Positions 1-7,099 of a stretch of DNA of 64,000 bases are shown here, piece by piece. Numbering within the stretch: the stretch's first letter is position 1; the number at the start of each line of letters is the position of its first letter. The notes beneath the pieces were generated by a model. That model searched no databases, was not told the origin of the DNA, and saw nothing but the letters and a program-made list of their open reading frames with translations. The translations under genes were made by a program, and so were the position numbers. The stretch is from Pseudomonas viridiflava. GTDB taxonomy: Bacteria; Pseudomonadota; Gammaproteobacteria; Pseudomonadales; Pseudomonadaceae. The stretch is taken from contig NZ_UUON01000024.1 in NCBI RefSeq assembly GCF_900590885.1, positions 62,001-126,000 on the forward strand. Direction: 5' to 3'.

Positions 1-935
1 ATGACTTCGAAAAATGCGCACGCCTGGCCAACCATTCGCCGGATGGCGTGATCGAGTTGATGCCGGTGTCCGACGCCTCGCTGTACGCGTTCAAATACGT
101 CAACGGCCACCCGAAAAATACCCTGGCCGGCATGCTCACCGTGATGGCCTTCGGCGCTCTGGGCGACGTGGACACCGGCAAGCCGGTGCTGCTGGCGGAA
201 ATGACCCTGACTACCGCGATTCGCACCGCCGCCACCTCGGCGCTGGTCGCCCGCTACCTGGCCCGCGACAACAGCCGCAGCATGGCGCTGATCGGCAACG
301 GCTCGCAGAGTGAATTCCAGGCCCTGGCCTTTCACGCCATGCTCGGCATCAATGAAATCCGCCTGTTTGATATCGACGCCAAGGCCACCGCCAAACTCGC
401 CGCCAACCTCAAGGCCTTCCCGGCGATCAAGGTGATCCTGGCCGGCAGCGTCGCCGAAGCAGTCAAAGGCGCCGACATCGTCACCACCGTTACCGCCGAC
501 AAGGCCTATGCAACGATCCTCACTGACGACATGATCGAACCCGGCATGCACCTCAATGCCGTCGGCGGTGACTGCCCCGGCAAGACCGAGCTGGACCGAC
601 GCATCGTCGAGCGCTCCCGAGTCATCGTCGAATACGAGCCACAAAGCCGCATCGAAGGCGAAATCCAGCATATGCCGGAGGACTCACCAGTGACCGAATT
701 GTGGCAAGTGATCAACGGCCAGAAATCCGGCCGCGAGCATGCTCTTCAAGTCACCCTGTTCGACTCGGTAGGCTTTGCCATCGAGGATTACTCGGCTCTG
801 CGTTATCTGCTGGATGTGGCCAAGACGCTGGACATAGGCAGCGAGCTGGAACTGGTGCCAGACCTCGCCGACCCGAAAGACCTGTTTGCCCGCCTGGCCC
901 AACAACCCGCCGCGCAGCAAAAAAAGCGCGCCTGA
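1..935 (+). CDS. ornithine cyclodeaminase, 5' truncated by window edge
   Basis: Ornithine cyclodeaminase converts L-ornithine to L-proline and ammonia in the cytoplasm. The frame is open from base 3, so the true start lies left of the window; 310 residues are visible, against about 350 for the family. The NAD-binding Rossmann part is recognisable from the MALIGNGSQSEFQ glycine-rich loop, followed by an acidic strand end (RLFDID). The C-terminal half carries NAVGGDCPGKTELD, a typical family motif. The protein ends in a lysine-rich tail. An Lrp/AsnC regulator follows on the same strand about 120 bases downstream, a usual arrangement for ornithine or arginine catabolic genes. Family assignment is firm; I did not separate ornithine cyclodeaminase from closely related mu-crystallin-type reductases experimentally. 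Confidence 0.9.
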   Translation, partial: DFEKCARLANHSPDGVIELMPVSDASLYAFKYVNGHPKNTLAGMLTVMAFGALGDVDTGKPVLLAEMTLTTAIRTAATSALVARYLARDNSRSMALIGNGSQSEFQALAFHAMLGINEIRLFDIDAKATAKLAANLKAFPAIKVILAGSVAEAVKGADIVTTVTADKAYATILTDDMIEPGMHLNAVGGDCPGKTELDRRIVERSRVIVEYEPQSRIEGEIQHMPEDSPVTELWQVINGQKSGREHALQVTLFDSVGFAIEDYSALRYLLDVAKTLDIGSELELVPDLADPKDLFARLAQQPAAQQKKRA

Positions 936-1004
936 GGTTTGCAGGCAAGCCCCCTGCCGCATACAGACGTTGACGGAGGAAGGCCGTACCATGTGGAGGG
1001 TCGG

Positions 1005-1023
1005 GCAAACATGCAATGTTTGC
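1005..1023. promoter_or_regulatory. inverted repeat upstream of Lrp gene (operator or weak terminator)
   Basis: A perfect 7-base inverted repeat, GCAAACA-TGCAA-TGTTTGC, lies 34 bases before the Lrp/AsnC start and is followed after six bases by a run of six T. It could be the autoregulatory operator of the Lrp-type protein or the terminator of the cyclodeaminase gene. The stem is AT-rich, which makes a protein-binding dyad slightly more likely. Confidence 0.4.
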
Positions 1024-1056
1024 TGCCATTTTTTCCAACCGCTTGAAGTGAACGCC

Positions 1057-1554
1057 ATGGATACCAAGGCCCCCGGCCACAACGCCACCCCCGTACTGGA
1101 CCGCATCGATGAAGCGATCATCGACGTGCTGCGCCACCAAGGGCGGATCACCTATGAAAAGCTTTCGTCGCTGGTCCACCTCACCCCCAGGCCCTGCCTG
1201 GAGCGGGTGCGCAAGCTGGAACGACGCGGGGTAATCCGGGGCTACGGGGCGATCATCGATGTACAGATGGTCTCACCGGGCCTGTCGCTGCTGGTGCTGG
1301 TGGCCTTGTCCAACCAAAGCGGGCGCTCGGCGCAAAAGGCCTTTGAAGCCTGCGTCAAAGCCTGCCCCCAGGTGTTCGAATGCCAACTGATCAGCGGGCC
1401 ATTCGACTACAGCCTGCGCATGCGCTGCCGGGATATGGAGCATTACCGCGTGCTGACCGAAACCTGGCTGAACAATGATGAATTGCACATCGACAAGTTG
1501 GTGGCGCACCCCGAACTCGCCGTCGTCAAAAACACCGCCACCGAACTGGCCTGA
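1057..1554 (+). CDS. Lrp/AsnC family transcriptional regulator
   Basis: A 165-residue DNA-binding regulator of the leucine-responsive/AsnC family. The N-terminal winged helix-turn-helix begins with LDRIDEAIIDVLRHQGR and has the recognition region around HLTPRPCLERVRKLERRG. The C-terminal RAM (ligand-binding) half includes VFECQLISGPFDYSLRM, the usual place of effector contact. I chose the ATG at 1057 because the protein then begins about 13 residues before the first HTH helix, as in the family; the open frame itself extends further upstream without a typical start. The neighbouring ornithine cyclodeaminase is the probable target, with ornithine, arginine or proline as likely effectors (inference). 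Confidence 0.88.
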   Translation: MDTKAPGHNATPVLDRIDEAIIDVLRHQGRITYEKLSSLVHLTPRPCLERVRKLERRGVIRGYGAIIDVQMVSPGLSLLVLVALSNQSGRSAQKAFEACVKACPQVFECQLISGPFDYSLRMRCRDMEHYRVLTETWLNNDELHIDKLVAHPELAVVKNTATELA

Positions 1555-1581
1555 ACTTCAGTCGCCAAAACAATGAGGGCC

Positions 1582-1618
1582 AAATGTGGGAGGGGGCAAG
1601 CCCCCTCCCACATTTTTT
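1582..1618. terminator. bidirectional terminator built from a REP sequence
   Basis: A perfect 16-base stem with a two-base AA loop (AAATGTGGGAGGGGGC paired with its complement) followed by a T run. It separates two convergent genes. The stem is the outer arm of the REP sequence found elsewhere in the window, here folded back on itself without the usual interior. The T run contains the stop codon of the minus-strand gene. Confidence 0.8.
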
Positions 1619-2450
1619 AACCGTGCCCGCTCAAGATTTTCTTGCCCGGTTTGGCCCCAATCATCTTCGCCTGCCCATCCTTCTGCTTCCCCGTCCTGGC
1701 CTCACTGATCAACCCCGGAATCAATTTACCCTCCGGCAAATTCTTCCAGAACCGACTCGGCAAATGCCCCTCCATCACCTTCGGGTTCAAGCGCGCCGGG
1801 TTAAAGATATGGCTGTAATACGTCAGCCACATCGCACTGTGCGGATCCTCTGCATTCTGTGCCAACTGCCGCCACGCCTCAGGGCACTCGCGCTGATGGA
1901 TCAACTGCTGGCCGTCGTAATAAACCCCATCCAGCGGCGTGGCGATCATCCAGCGATGGCGGCCCATGCGCCCGATAAAGTGCTGGCTGGCCGACTTCAA
2001 AATATCGTGGGCCGGCTCATGCCAGGCCACATACTCCGGCAACTCCGGCCCCGCCTCGGCCGGCAACGCAATAAAGCGCACAAAGGCGTGCAGGTGATGC
2101 GCTTCGCGGCTGACCTGCTTGATCCGCCGCTGCAACTCGCTGCCCAGCTTGTCCCCCGCCAGCATCGCGGTGCGGTCACCATGGCTGACGCGCCACAACA
2201 CTTCGTACAACAGGCTCCAGCGCTGGTCGCCGTGGTAACAGGCGGCCGACTCCAGCAGCTCCAGCAAGGCCTTGGGCACCCGCGTCCGGAACGGGCCAAG
2301 CCCGGCGGGAATCGGCTCGTCAGTGGCGAACAGATCGGCCACCTCGGCCTCGCCCCAACTGACCTGGCTGGGGTCGACCTGATGGCTGAGCAGCCAGCGC
2401 GCCTGTTCGCGCCAGGTGCTGAACAGGTTGTCGCATTCCAGGCTGATCAT
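1617..2450 (-). CDS. TIGR03915-type putative DNA metabolism/repair protein
   Basis: A 277-residue protein matching, from memory, the family described as a probable DNA metabolism protein that always accompanies a radical SAM protein; in other bacteria it can be fused to a uracil-DNA glycosylase-like domain. No catalytic motif is obvious by eye. The C-terminal half (FVRFIALPAEAGPELPEYVAWHEPAHDIL, then FIGRMGRHRWMIATP) is the conserved core. The ATG at 2450 overlaps the stop of the upstream radical SAM gene as ATGA, so the two are translationally coupled; a GTG six bases earlier is the alternative. The last codon lies in the terminator hairpin. The biochemical role of the pair is not established as far as I know. 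Confidence 0.78.
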   Translation of the reverse strand: MISLECDNLFSTWREQARWLLSHQVDPSQVSWGEAEVADLFATDEPIPAGLGPFRTRVPKALLELLESAACYHGDQRWSLLYEVLWRVSHGDRTAMLAGDKLGSELQRRIKQVSREAHHLHAFVRFIALPAEAGPELPEYVAWHEPAHDILKSASQHFIGRMGRHRWMIATPLDGVYYDGQQLIHQRECPEAWRQLAQNAEDPHSAMWLTYYSHIFNPARLNPKVMEGHLPSRFWKNLPEGKLIPGLISEARTGKQKDGQAKMIGAKPGKKILSGHG

Positions 2451-3667
2451 CCCCACAACCCCATCTGCTGTGGCTGCGGGCGATCGCGCAGTTGTTCGCG
2501 CAACAGCACGCTGGTGCTCTCGGCCTGCTGCGGGTGGTAGTCGCTGGTGATGAAAAACGGCTTGGCCTTGGCCAGCACGCAGCGCATGCGCGCCAGGTCT
2601 TCGAAGCGGATCTTGCGTTCACGGCGCAGGTCGACCAGGCGCTGGGTGGTGCGCAGTCCAATCCCGGGGATGCGTGCGATCAACGTCGGCTCGGCGCGGT
2701 TCAGGTCCAGGGGGAACACCTCGCGATGCTCCAGCGCCCAGGCCAGTTTGGGGTCGATATCCAGGGCCAGGTGGCCGGGGCCTTCGAACAGTTCATTGGC
2801 GCTGAAACCATAACTGCGCAATAGAAAGTCCGCCTGGTACAGCCGGTGCTCGCGCATCAGCGGCGGCGCGGCCAGGGGCACGCTTTTCGGGCTGTTGGGG
2901 ATAGGGCTGAACGCCGAGTAATACACCCGGCGCAACTTGAAGTTGCCGTAAAGCGCCTCGGCACCATGCAAAATGGTGCTGTCATCGGTGTCGTCGGCGC
3001 CAACAATCAGTTGCGTGCTCTGCCCGGCCGGGGCAAAACGGGGGGCGCGTGGTTCGTTGCGTACCGTCTGTTCGCCGGTGTAGATGGTCTGCATGGCCTG
3101 TTTGATCGACACGATCTTTTTTTCCGGCGCCAGGGTCTGCAGGCTGGCCTCGGTGGGCAGCTCGATATTCACGCTGAGGCGATCCGCGTAGCGCCCGGCC
3201 TCGGCGATCAGCGCGGGGTCGGCGTCTGGGATGGTCTTGAGGTGGATGTAACCGCGAAAGTCATGCTCTTCGCGCAACAGTTTGGCGACGCGCACCAACT
3301 GCTCCATGGTGTAGTCGGACGAACGGATGATGCCGGAGCTGAGAAACAGCCCGCTGACGCAATTGCGCCGGTAGAAATCCAGGGTCAGGGAGACCACCTC
3401 CTCCGGGCTGAAGCGTGCACGGGGCACGTCGCTGGAGCGGCGGTTGACGCAGTATTGGCAGTCGTACAGGCAGAAGTTGGTCAGCAACACCTTGAGCAAC
3501 GACACGCAGCGCCCATCCGGCGTATAGCTGTGGCAGATGCCCATGCCATCGGTGGAGCCCAGCCCCGCCTTGCCCTCCGAGCTGCGCTTGGGCGCGCCGC
3601 TGCTGGCGCACGAGGCGTCGTACTTGGCGGCGTCGGCGAGGATGCTGAGTTTTTCGATCAACTGCAT
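2447..3667 (-). CDS. putative DNA modification/repair radical SAM protein
   Basis: A 406-residue radical SAM enzyme of the type linked to uracil-DNA glycosylase-like proteins (TIGR03916). The 4Fe-4S/SAM motif CxxxCxxC is visible as FCLYDCQYC near residue 70. The C-terminal third contains a helix-hairpin-helix-like DNA-binding stretch, ARIPGIGLRTTQRLVDLRR. The gene heads a two-gene operon; its stop overlaps the start of the partner. A LexA-type box ends only 15 bases before the ATG, which fits a DNA damage-inducible role. Radical SAM chemistry is clear from the motif; the DNA substrate is inferred from the HhH segment, the family name and the operator. Confidence 0.85.
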   Translation of the reverse strand: MQLIEKLSILADAAKYDASCASSGAPKRSSEGKAGLGSTDGMGICHSYTPDGRCVSLLKVLLTNFCLYDCQYCVNRRSSDVPRARFSPEEVVSLTLDFYRRNCVSGLFLSSGIIRSSDYTMEQLVRVAKLLREEHDFRGYIHLKTIPDADPALIAEAGRYADRLSVNIELPTEASLQTLAPEKKIVSIKQAMQTIYTGEQTVRNEPRAPRFAPAGQSTQLIVGADDTDDSTILHGAEALYGNFKLRRVYYSAFSPIPNSPKSVPLAAPPLMREHRLYQADFLLRSYGFSANELFEGPGHLALDIDPKLAWALEHREVFPLDLNRAEPTLIARIPGIGLRTTQRLVDLRRERKIRFEDLARMRCVLAKAKPFFITSDYHPQQAESTSVLLREQLRDRPQPQQMGLWG

Positions 3668-3682
3668 GGAGGGCTACCGATA

Positions 3683-3698
3683 CTGGTTTTTTGTACAG
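3683..3698 (-). promoter_or_regulatory. LexA-type SOS box
   Basis: Read on the minus strand: CTGTACAAAAAACCAG, embedded in the longer dyad GATACTG-N10-CAGTATC. It matches the gamma-proteobacterial LexA consensus CTGT-N8-ACAG with one change (CCAG). It sits 16 to 31 bases before the radical SAM start, where a repressor would block transcription. Confidence 0.65.
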
Positions 3699-3733
3699 TA
3701 TCAGCCAGCCCCCTCTGTCACAAGTGCAGCCTG

Positions 3734-5071
3734 TCAGCTGGCGGTGGCCAACAGCAAATCCTGCACCGAACGCGCTTTACCGCGCCCACGATCCAGCGCA
3801 TACAAGGACGCCGCAATCTCATCCGCGCGGATCGGCAGTACCGACAGCAAGGTGTCGCTCAAGCCGTGGCTGGCCTGGCTGAAGCCCTGGATGTAGATGC
3901 CCGCATTGCAACGCTCGTCGGTGACGATGCGGTAGTCGCGCGCCACTTCGAAGTCGCCAAGGTAGTCTTCCAGCGGCGCCAGCAAGGCACGGTGGGTCTG
4001 GCGCTCGTAGCCGGTGGCGAGGATCACCGCGTCGTAATGGTTGATGCTGGTTTCGCCGTTGGCGTTGTTGCGCAGCACCAGCTCGATGCCCAGCGGGCCG
4101 GGGGTGGCCTTCTCGACCACGGTCATGGTGCGGAATGCCTGGCGCGCGATGCCGGAAACTTTCTGACGGTAGAAAATCCCGTAGATGCGCTCGATCAGGT
4201 CCAGGTCCACCACCGAATAGTTGGTGTTCTGGTACTCGGCGACCAGGCGTTCACGCTCGGCGCCGACTTGCTGGAACACCAGGTCGGTAAACGCCGGCGA
4301 GAACACTTCGTTGACGAACGGGCTGTCATCGGCCGGCTTGAGCGCCGAACCGCGCAGGATCATGTCCACCTGCACCGACGGGAAGCTGTCGTTGAGGTCG
4401 ATAAACGCCTCGGCCGCGCTCTGGCCGCCGCCGATGATGGCAATGCGCATGGCCTTGCCGTCCACACACGGCTGGTTGGCCATGCGCTCCAGGTACTGGG
4501 AATGGTGGAACACCCGGCTATCACCCTTGAGGCCCTTGAACGCCTCGGGGATACGCGGCGTGCCGCCGGCGCTGACCACCACCGAACGGGTGGTGCGCAC
4601 GTGCTGCTCGCCCAGCGCATCGCGGGAGATCACGCGCAGCGCCTCGACCTGCTGCTGATGCAGGATCGGCTCGATGGCCAAGACTTCCTCGCCGTAGCGC
4701 GACTGGGCCTGGAACTGCCCCGCCACCCAGCGCAGGTAGTCGTTGTACTCCATGCGGCACGGGTAGAAGGTGCCCAGGTTGATGAAGTCGACCAGGCGGT
4801 CGTGGGCTTTCAGGTAATTGACGAACGAGTAAGGGCTGGTGGGGTTGCGCAGGGTCACCAGGTCCTTGAGGAATGAAATCTGCAGCTCGCTCTGGGTCAC
4901 CAGGGTATTGCCGTGCCAGCGGTAGTCAGCCTGTTTGTCGAGAAACAGCACGTCCAGCTTGCCCTGCGCCTTTTCGCGCTCCTGCAGGGCGATGGCCAGC
5001 GCCAGGTTCGAAGGGCCGAAACCGATACCGATCAGGTCGTGAACCGCGGGCGAAGCAATTGCCTGTGTCAT
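3734..5071 (-). CDS. pvdA: L-ornithine N5-monooxygenase (pyoverdine)
   Basis: A 445-residue flavin- and NADPH-dependent hydroxylase making N5-hydroxyornithine, the hydroxamate precursor of pyoverdine, in the cytoplasm. The N-terminus has the FAD motif GIGFGPSNLALA around residues 16 to 27; the NADPH motif IIGGGQSAAEAF lies near residue 215; the C-terminal ATGYE motif is near residue 353. Length and order match PvdA. Gene order pvdA - sigma factor - pvdR-pvdT-opmQ is the same as around PA2386-PA2391 in P. aeruginosa, minus fpvR. A PvdS-type promoter (TAAAT-N16-CGT) precedes it, so expression should follow iron starvation. Start chosen at the ATG giving MTQAIASP; no better upstream start was seen. 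Confidence 0.96.
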   Translation of the reverse strand: MTQAIASPAVHDLIGIGFGPSNLALAIALQEREKAQGKLDVLFLDKQADYRWHGNTLVTQSELQISFLKDLVTLRNPTSPYSFVNYLKAHDRLVDFINLGTFYPCRMEYNDYLRWVAGQFQAQSRYGEEVLAIEPILHQQQVEALRVISRDALGEQHVRTTRSVVVSAGGTPRIPEAFKGLKGDSRVFHHSQYLERMANQPCVDGKAMRIAIIGGGQSAAEAFIDLNDSFPSVQVDMILRGSALKPADDSPFVNEVFSPAFTDLVFQQVGAERERLVAEYQNTNYSVVDLDLIERIYGIFYRQKVSGIARQAFRTMTVVEKATPGPLGIELVLRNNANGETSINHYDAVILATGYERQTHRALLAPLEDYLGDFEVARDYRIVTDERCNAGIYIQGFSQASHGLSDTLLSVLPIRADEIAASLYALDRGRGKARSVQDLLLATAS

Positions 5072-5155
5072 TCCAGTGTCCTCTGGATAAGCCCCTTGGC
5101 GGTTGGGGCGGGAATACCTTCAAGACCTGAACAACAGGCCATGTGTTGATAGGAA

Positions 5156-5179
5156 ACGAGGACAGTGAAATAAAATTTA
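5156..5179 (-). promoter_or_regulatory. PvdS-type (iron starvation) promoter of pvdA
   Basis: On the minus strand TAAAT (5179-5175) and CGT (5158-5156) are separated by exactly 16 bases, the iron-starvation box recognised by PvdS sigma factors. It lies about 85 bases before the pvdA start. Confidence 0.8.
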
Positions 5180-5191
5180 ACTGATCAGTGA

Positions 5192-5674
5192 TCAGTGCGC
5201 TTCCCACTCACGCATCCGCACCCGGCAGTGCTTCATGGCGTTGACGATGTGTTTTTCCACCAGCGCGCGGGAAATGCCCAGGCGCTCGGCGATTTGCACG
5301 TGCGTCAAGCCATCGAGTTTGCGCAGCAGGAAACTGCTGCGGCAGGCCGACGGCAGCTCGGCAAGGGCGCGTTCGAGCAGTTCCAGACGCTGGGCGTGGT
5401 CGTGGCTGGTATGGGGGGAACCTGCGGCAAAGCGCTCTTCGTTGTCCAGCACCTCCAGCGGTTCGACCTGACGCAGGGCGTTGCGCCGATGGCCGTCGAT
5501 CACCAGGTTCAGCGCGGTGCGATAGAGGAAGGCGCGGGGTTGTTCGATGGGCACGTCGCTGGAACGTTCCAGCACCCGGACATAAGCGTCATGCACCACA
5601 TCTTCGGCCACCTGACGGTTGCCCAGCTTGGCGTTCAGGAAACACACCAGCTCGCGATAGTAGTTTTCCAACAT
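5192..5674 (-). CDS. fpvI: ECF sigma factor, FpvI/FecI type
   Basis: A 160-residue sigma-70 family factor of the iron-starvation ECF group. Region 2 spans roughly residues 1 to 70 (YYRELVCFLNAKLGN, then AEDVVHDAYVRVL); region 4 covers residues 105 to 155 and ends with the FecI-type signature VEKHIVNAMKHCR. The ATG at 5674 is preceded by GGGAG at a good distance; a longer frame exists but lacks a ribosome site. Its position between pvdA and pvdR equals that of fpvI in P. aeruginosa, where FpvI transcribes the pyoverdine receptor gene. The usual neighbouring anti-sigma gene fpvR is absent here, and no TonB receptor is adjacent. A Fur-like box lies upstream. FpvI is a synteny-based name; PvdS or another FecI paralogue is less likely. 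Confidence 0.82.
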   Translation of the reverse strand: MLENYYRELVCFLNAKLGNRQVAEDVVHDAYVRVLERSSDVPIEQPRAFLYRTALNLVIDGHRRNALRQVEPLEVLDNEERFAAGSPHTSHDHAQRLELLERALAELPSACRSSFLLRKLDGLTHVQIAERLGISRALVEKHIVNAMKHCRVRMREWEAH

Positions 5675-5757
5675 GACTCCCGACCGCCGGGTGGCGGCAT
5701 TAGGCCCTTGGGTGCAAAAAAGACAGCGGTTTGGTGATGGCAGTTTGAGTGCGTGCA

Positions 5758-5776
5758 ATTTATAGTAATTCTCATC
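5758..5776 (-). promoter_or_regulatory. Fur-like box upstream of fpvI
   Basis: Minus-strand GATGAGAATTACTATAAAT matches the Fur core TGATAATNATTATCA at about 11 of 14 positions. It lies about 84 bases before the sigma gene start, consistent with iron repression of the regulator itself. Confidence 0.55.
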
Positions 5777-5849
5777 TACTTTTAAAGCAGACTTGCATCA
5801 ACGGACGATTTTTTTCTTGCAGGGAGCTGTAACTGCTTATGTAACCGCC

Positions 5850-5873
5850 TAAATCCCCGCGCAATTCTCTCGT
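5850..5873 (+). promoter_or_regulatory. PvdS-type (iron starvation) promoter of pvdRT-opmQ
   Basis: TAAAT (5850-5854), 16 bases, then CGT (5871-5873): the same iron-starvation box as before pvdA but on the plus strand, 56 bases before the pvdR start. Confidence 0.8.
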
Positions 5874-5928
5874 TTACTTGTCAGCTGCGCGCAACTGCGC
5901 TCCGAACTTTCCTGGCTGGAACCTAAGC

Positions 5929-7098
5929 ATGAAACGCCCTCGACCTGCCCGACGCGCCCTGCTTGTTGTGGCGTGCCTGCTCCCCATCGTCGCTATCGCC
6001 GCCTGGCAGGTCATGCCGCCGGGGCGCGACACCCTCACCACCGTCACCGTCAGCCGCGGCAATATCGAAAACAGCGTCACCGCCCTCGGCACCCTGCAAC
6101 CGCGCCGCTATGTCGACGTCGGCGCGCAGGCCTCCGGGCAGATCCGCAAGATCCACGTCGAGGCCGGTGATCAGGTCCAGGAAGGCCAACTGCTGGTGGA
6201 AATCGACCCGTCCACGCAAAAAGCCAAGCTCGACGCCAGCCGCTACGCCATCGAAAACCTCAAGGCCCAGTTGCAGGAGCAAAAGGCCCAGCACGAACTG
6301 GCCCGCCAGAAATACCAGCGCCAGCAACGCCTGGCCGCCGGTAACGCCACCCGCGAAGAAGACGTGCAAACCGCCAAGGCCGAGCTGAGCGCAACCCAGG
6401 CCCGCATGGACATGTTCCAGGCGCAGATCCTGCAAGCCCAGGCCAGCCTGCGCAGCGACGAAGCCGAGCTTGGCTACACGCGCATTTATGCGCCGATGAC
6501 CGGCACCGTGGTCGCGGTGGATGCGCGCGTCGGCCAGACCCTCAACGCCCAGCAACAGACGCCGTTGATCCTGCGCATCGCCAAGTTGTCGCCGATGACC
6601 GTGTGGGCCGAAGTCTCCGAAGCCGACATCGGCCACGTCAAACCCGGCATGACCGCCTATTTCACCACCCTCAGCGGTGGCAACCGGCGCTGGACCAGCA
6701 CCGTGCGCCAGATCCTGCCGATCCCGCCCAAACCGTTGAACGAGACCCAAGGCAGCGGCAGCCCCAACAGCTCCAGTAAAAGCGGCAGCGGCCGTGTGGT
6801 GCTGTACACCGTGTTGCTGGACGTGGACAACGGCGACAACGCCTTGATGGCCGAAATGACCACCCAGGTATTTTTTGTCGCCGCGGCCGTCAAGGACGCG
6901 CTCACCGTACCGGTCGCCGCCCTGCAGGGCACCGCGAGCGCCGACAAGCAGATCGCCCGTGTGGTCGCGCAAAACGGTCGCATCGAAGAGCGTGAAGTAC
7001 GCCTGGGCATCAGCGACCGCCTGCGCGTCGAGGTGCTCGAAGGCCTGCACGAAGGCGATCACCTGCTGATCGGCCCGCCCAATGGCAACGGGGGTTGA
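5929..7098 (+). CDS. pvdR: pyoverdine efflux membrane-fusion protein
   Basis: A 389-residue periplasmic adaptor (MacA family) that links the inner-membrane pump PvdT to the outer-membrane channel OpmQ. It begins with an arginine-rich stretch and one membrane helix ([16 protein letters not shown], residues 12-27). A barrel/lipoyl half follows ([18 protein letters not shown]), then an alpha-helical hairpin rich in Q, A, E and K (about residues 85 to 175), then the second lipoyl half ([14 protein letters not shown]). A serine/glycine linker near residue 280 ([13 protein letters not shown]) is looser than usual. The ATG at 5929 was chosen because it gives a normal signal anchor. First gene of a three-gene operon behind a PvdS promoter. 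In P. aeruginosa this system recycles and exports pyoverdine and siderophore-bound metals. Confidence 0.93.
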   Translation: MKRPRPARRALLVVACLLPIVAIAAWQVMPPGRDTLTTVTVSRGNIENSVTALGTLQPRRYVDVGAQASGQIRKIHVEAGDQVQEGQLLVEIDPSTQKAKLDASRYAIENLKAQLQEQKAQHELARQKYQRQQRLAAGNATREEDVQTAKAELSATQARMDMFQAQILQAQASLRSDEAELGYTRIYAPMTGTVVAVDARVGQTLNAQQQTPLILRIAKLSPMTVWAEVSEADIGHVKPGMTAYFTTLSGGNRRWTSTVRQILPIPPKPLNETQGSGSPNSSSKSGSGRVVLYTVLLDVDNGDNALMAEMTTQVFFVAAAVKDALTVPVAALQGTASADKQIARVVAQNGRIEEREVRLGISDRLRVEVLEGLHEGDHLLIGPPNGNGG

Positions 7099-7099
7099 G

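Noticed and set aside
2846..4876. Long plus-strand frame antisense to the radical SAM and pvdA genes
   Set aside because: Crosses two real genes, the LexA box and their spacer; no recognisable domain.
5192..5674. Considered as pvdS
   Set aside because: The C-terminal VEKHI...HC signature and the position between pvdA and pvdR fit an FpvI/FecI factor better.
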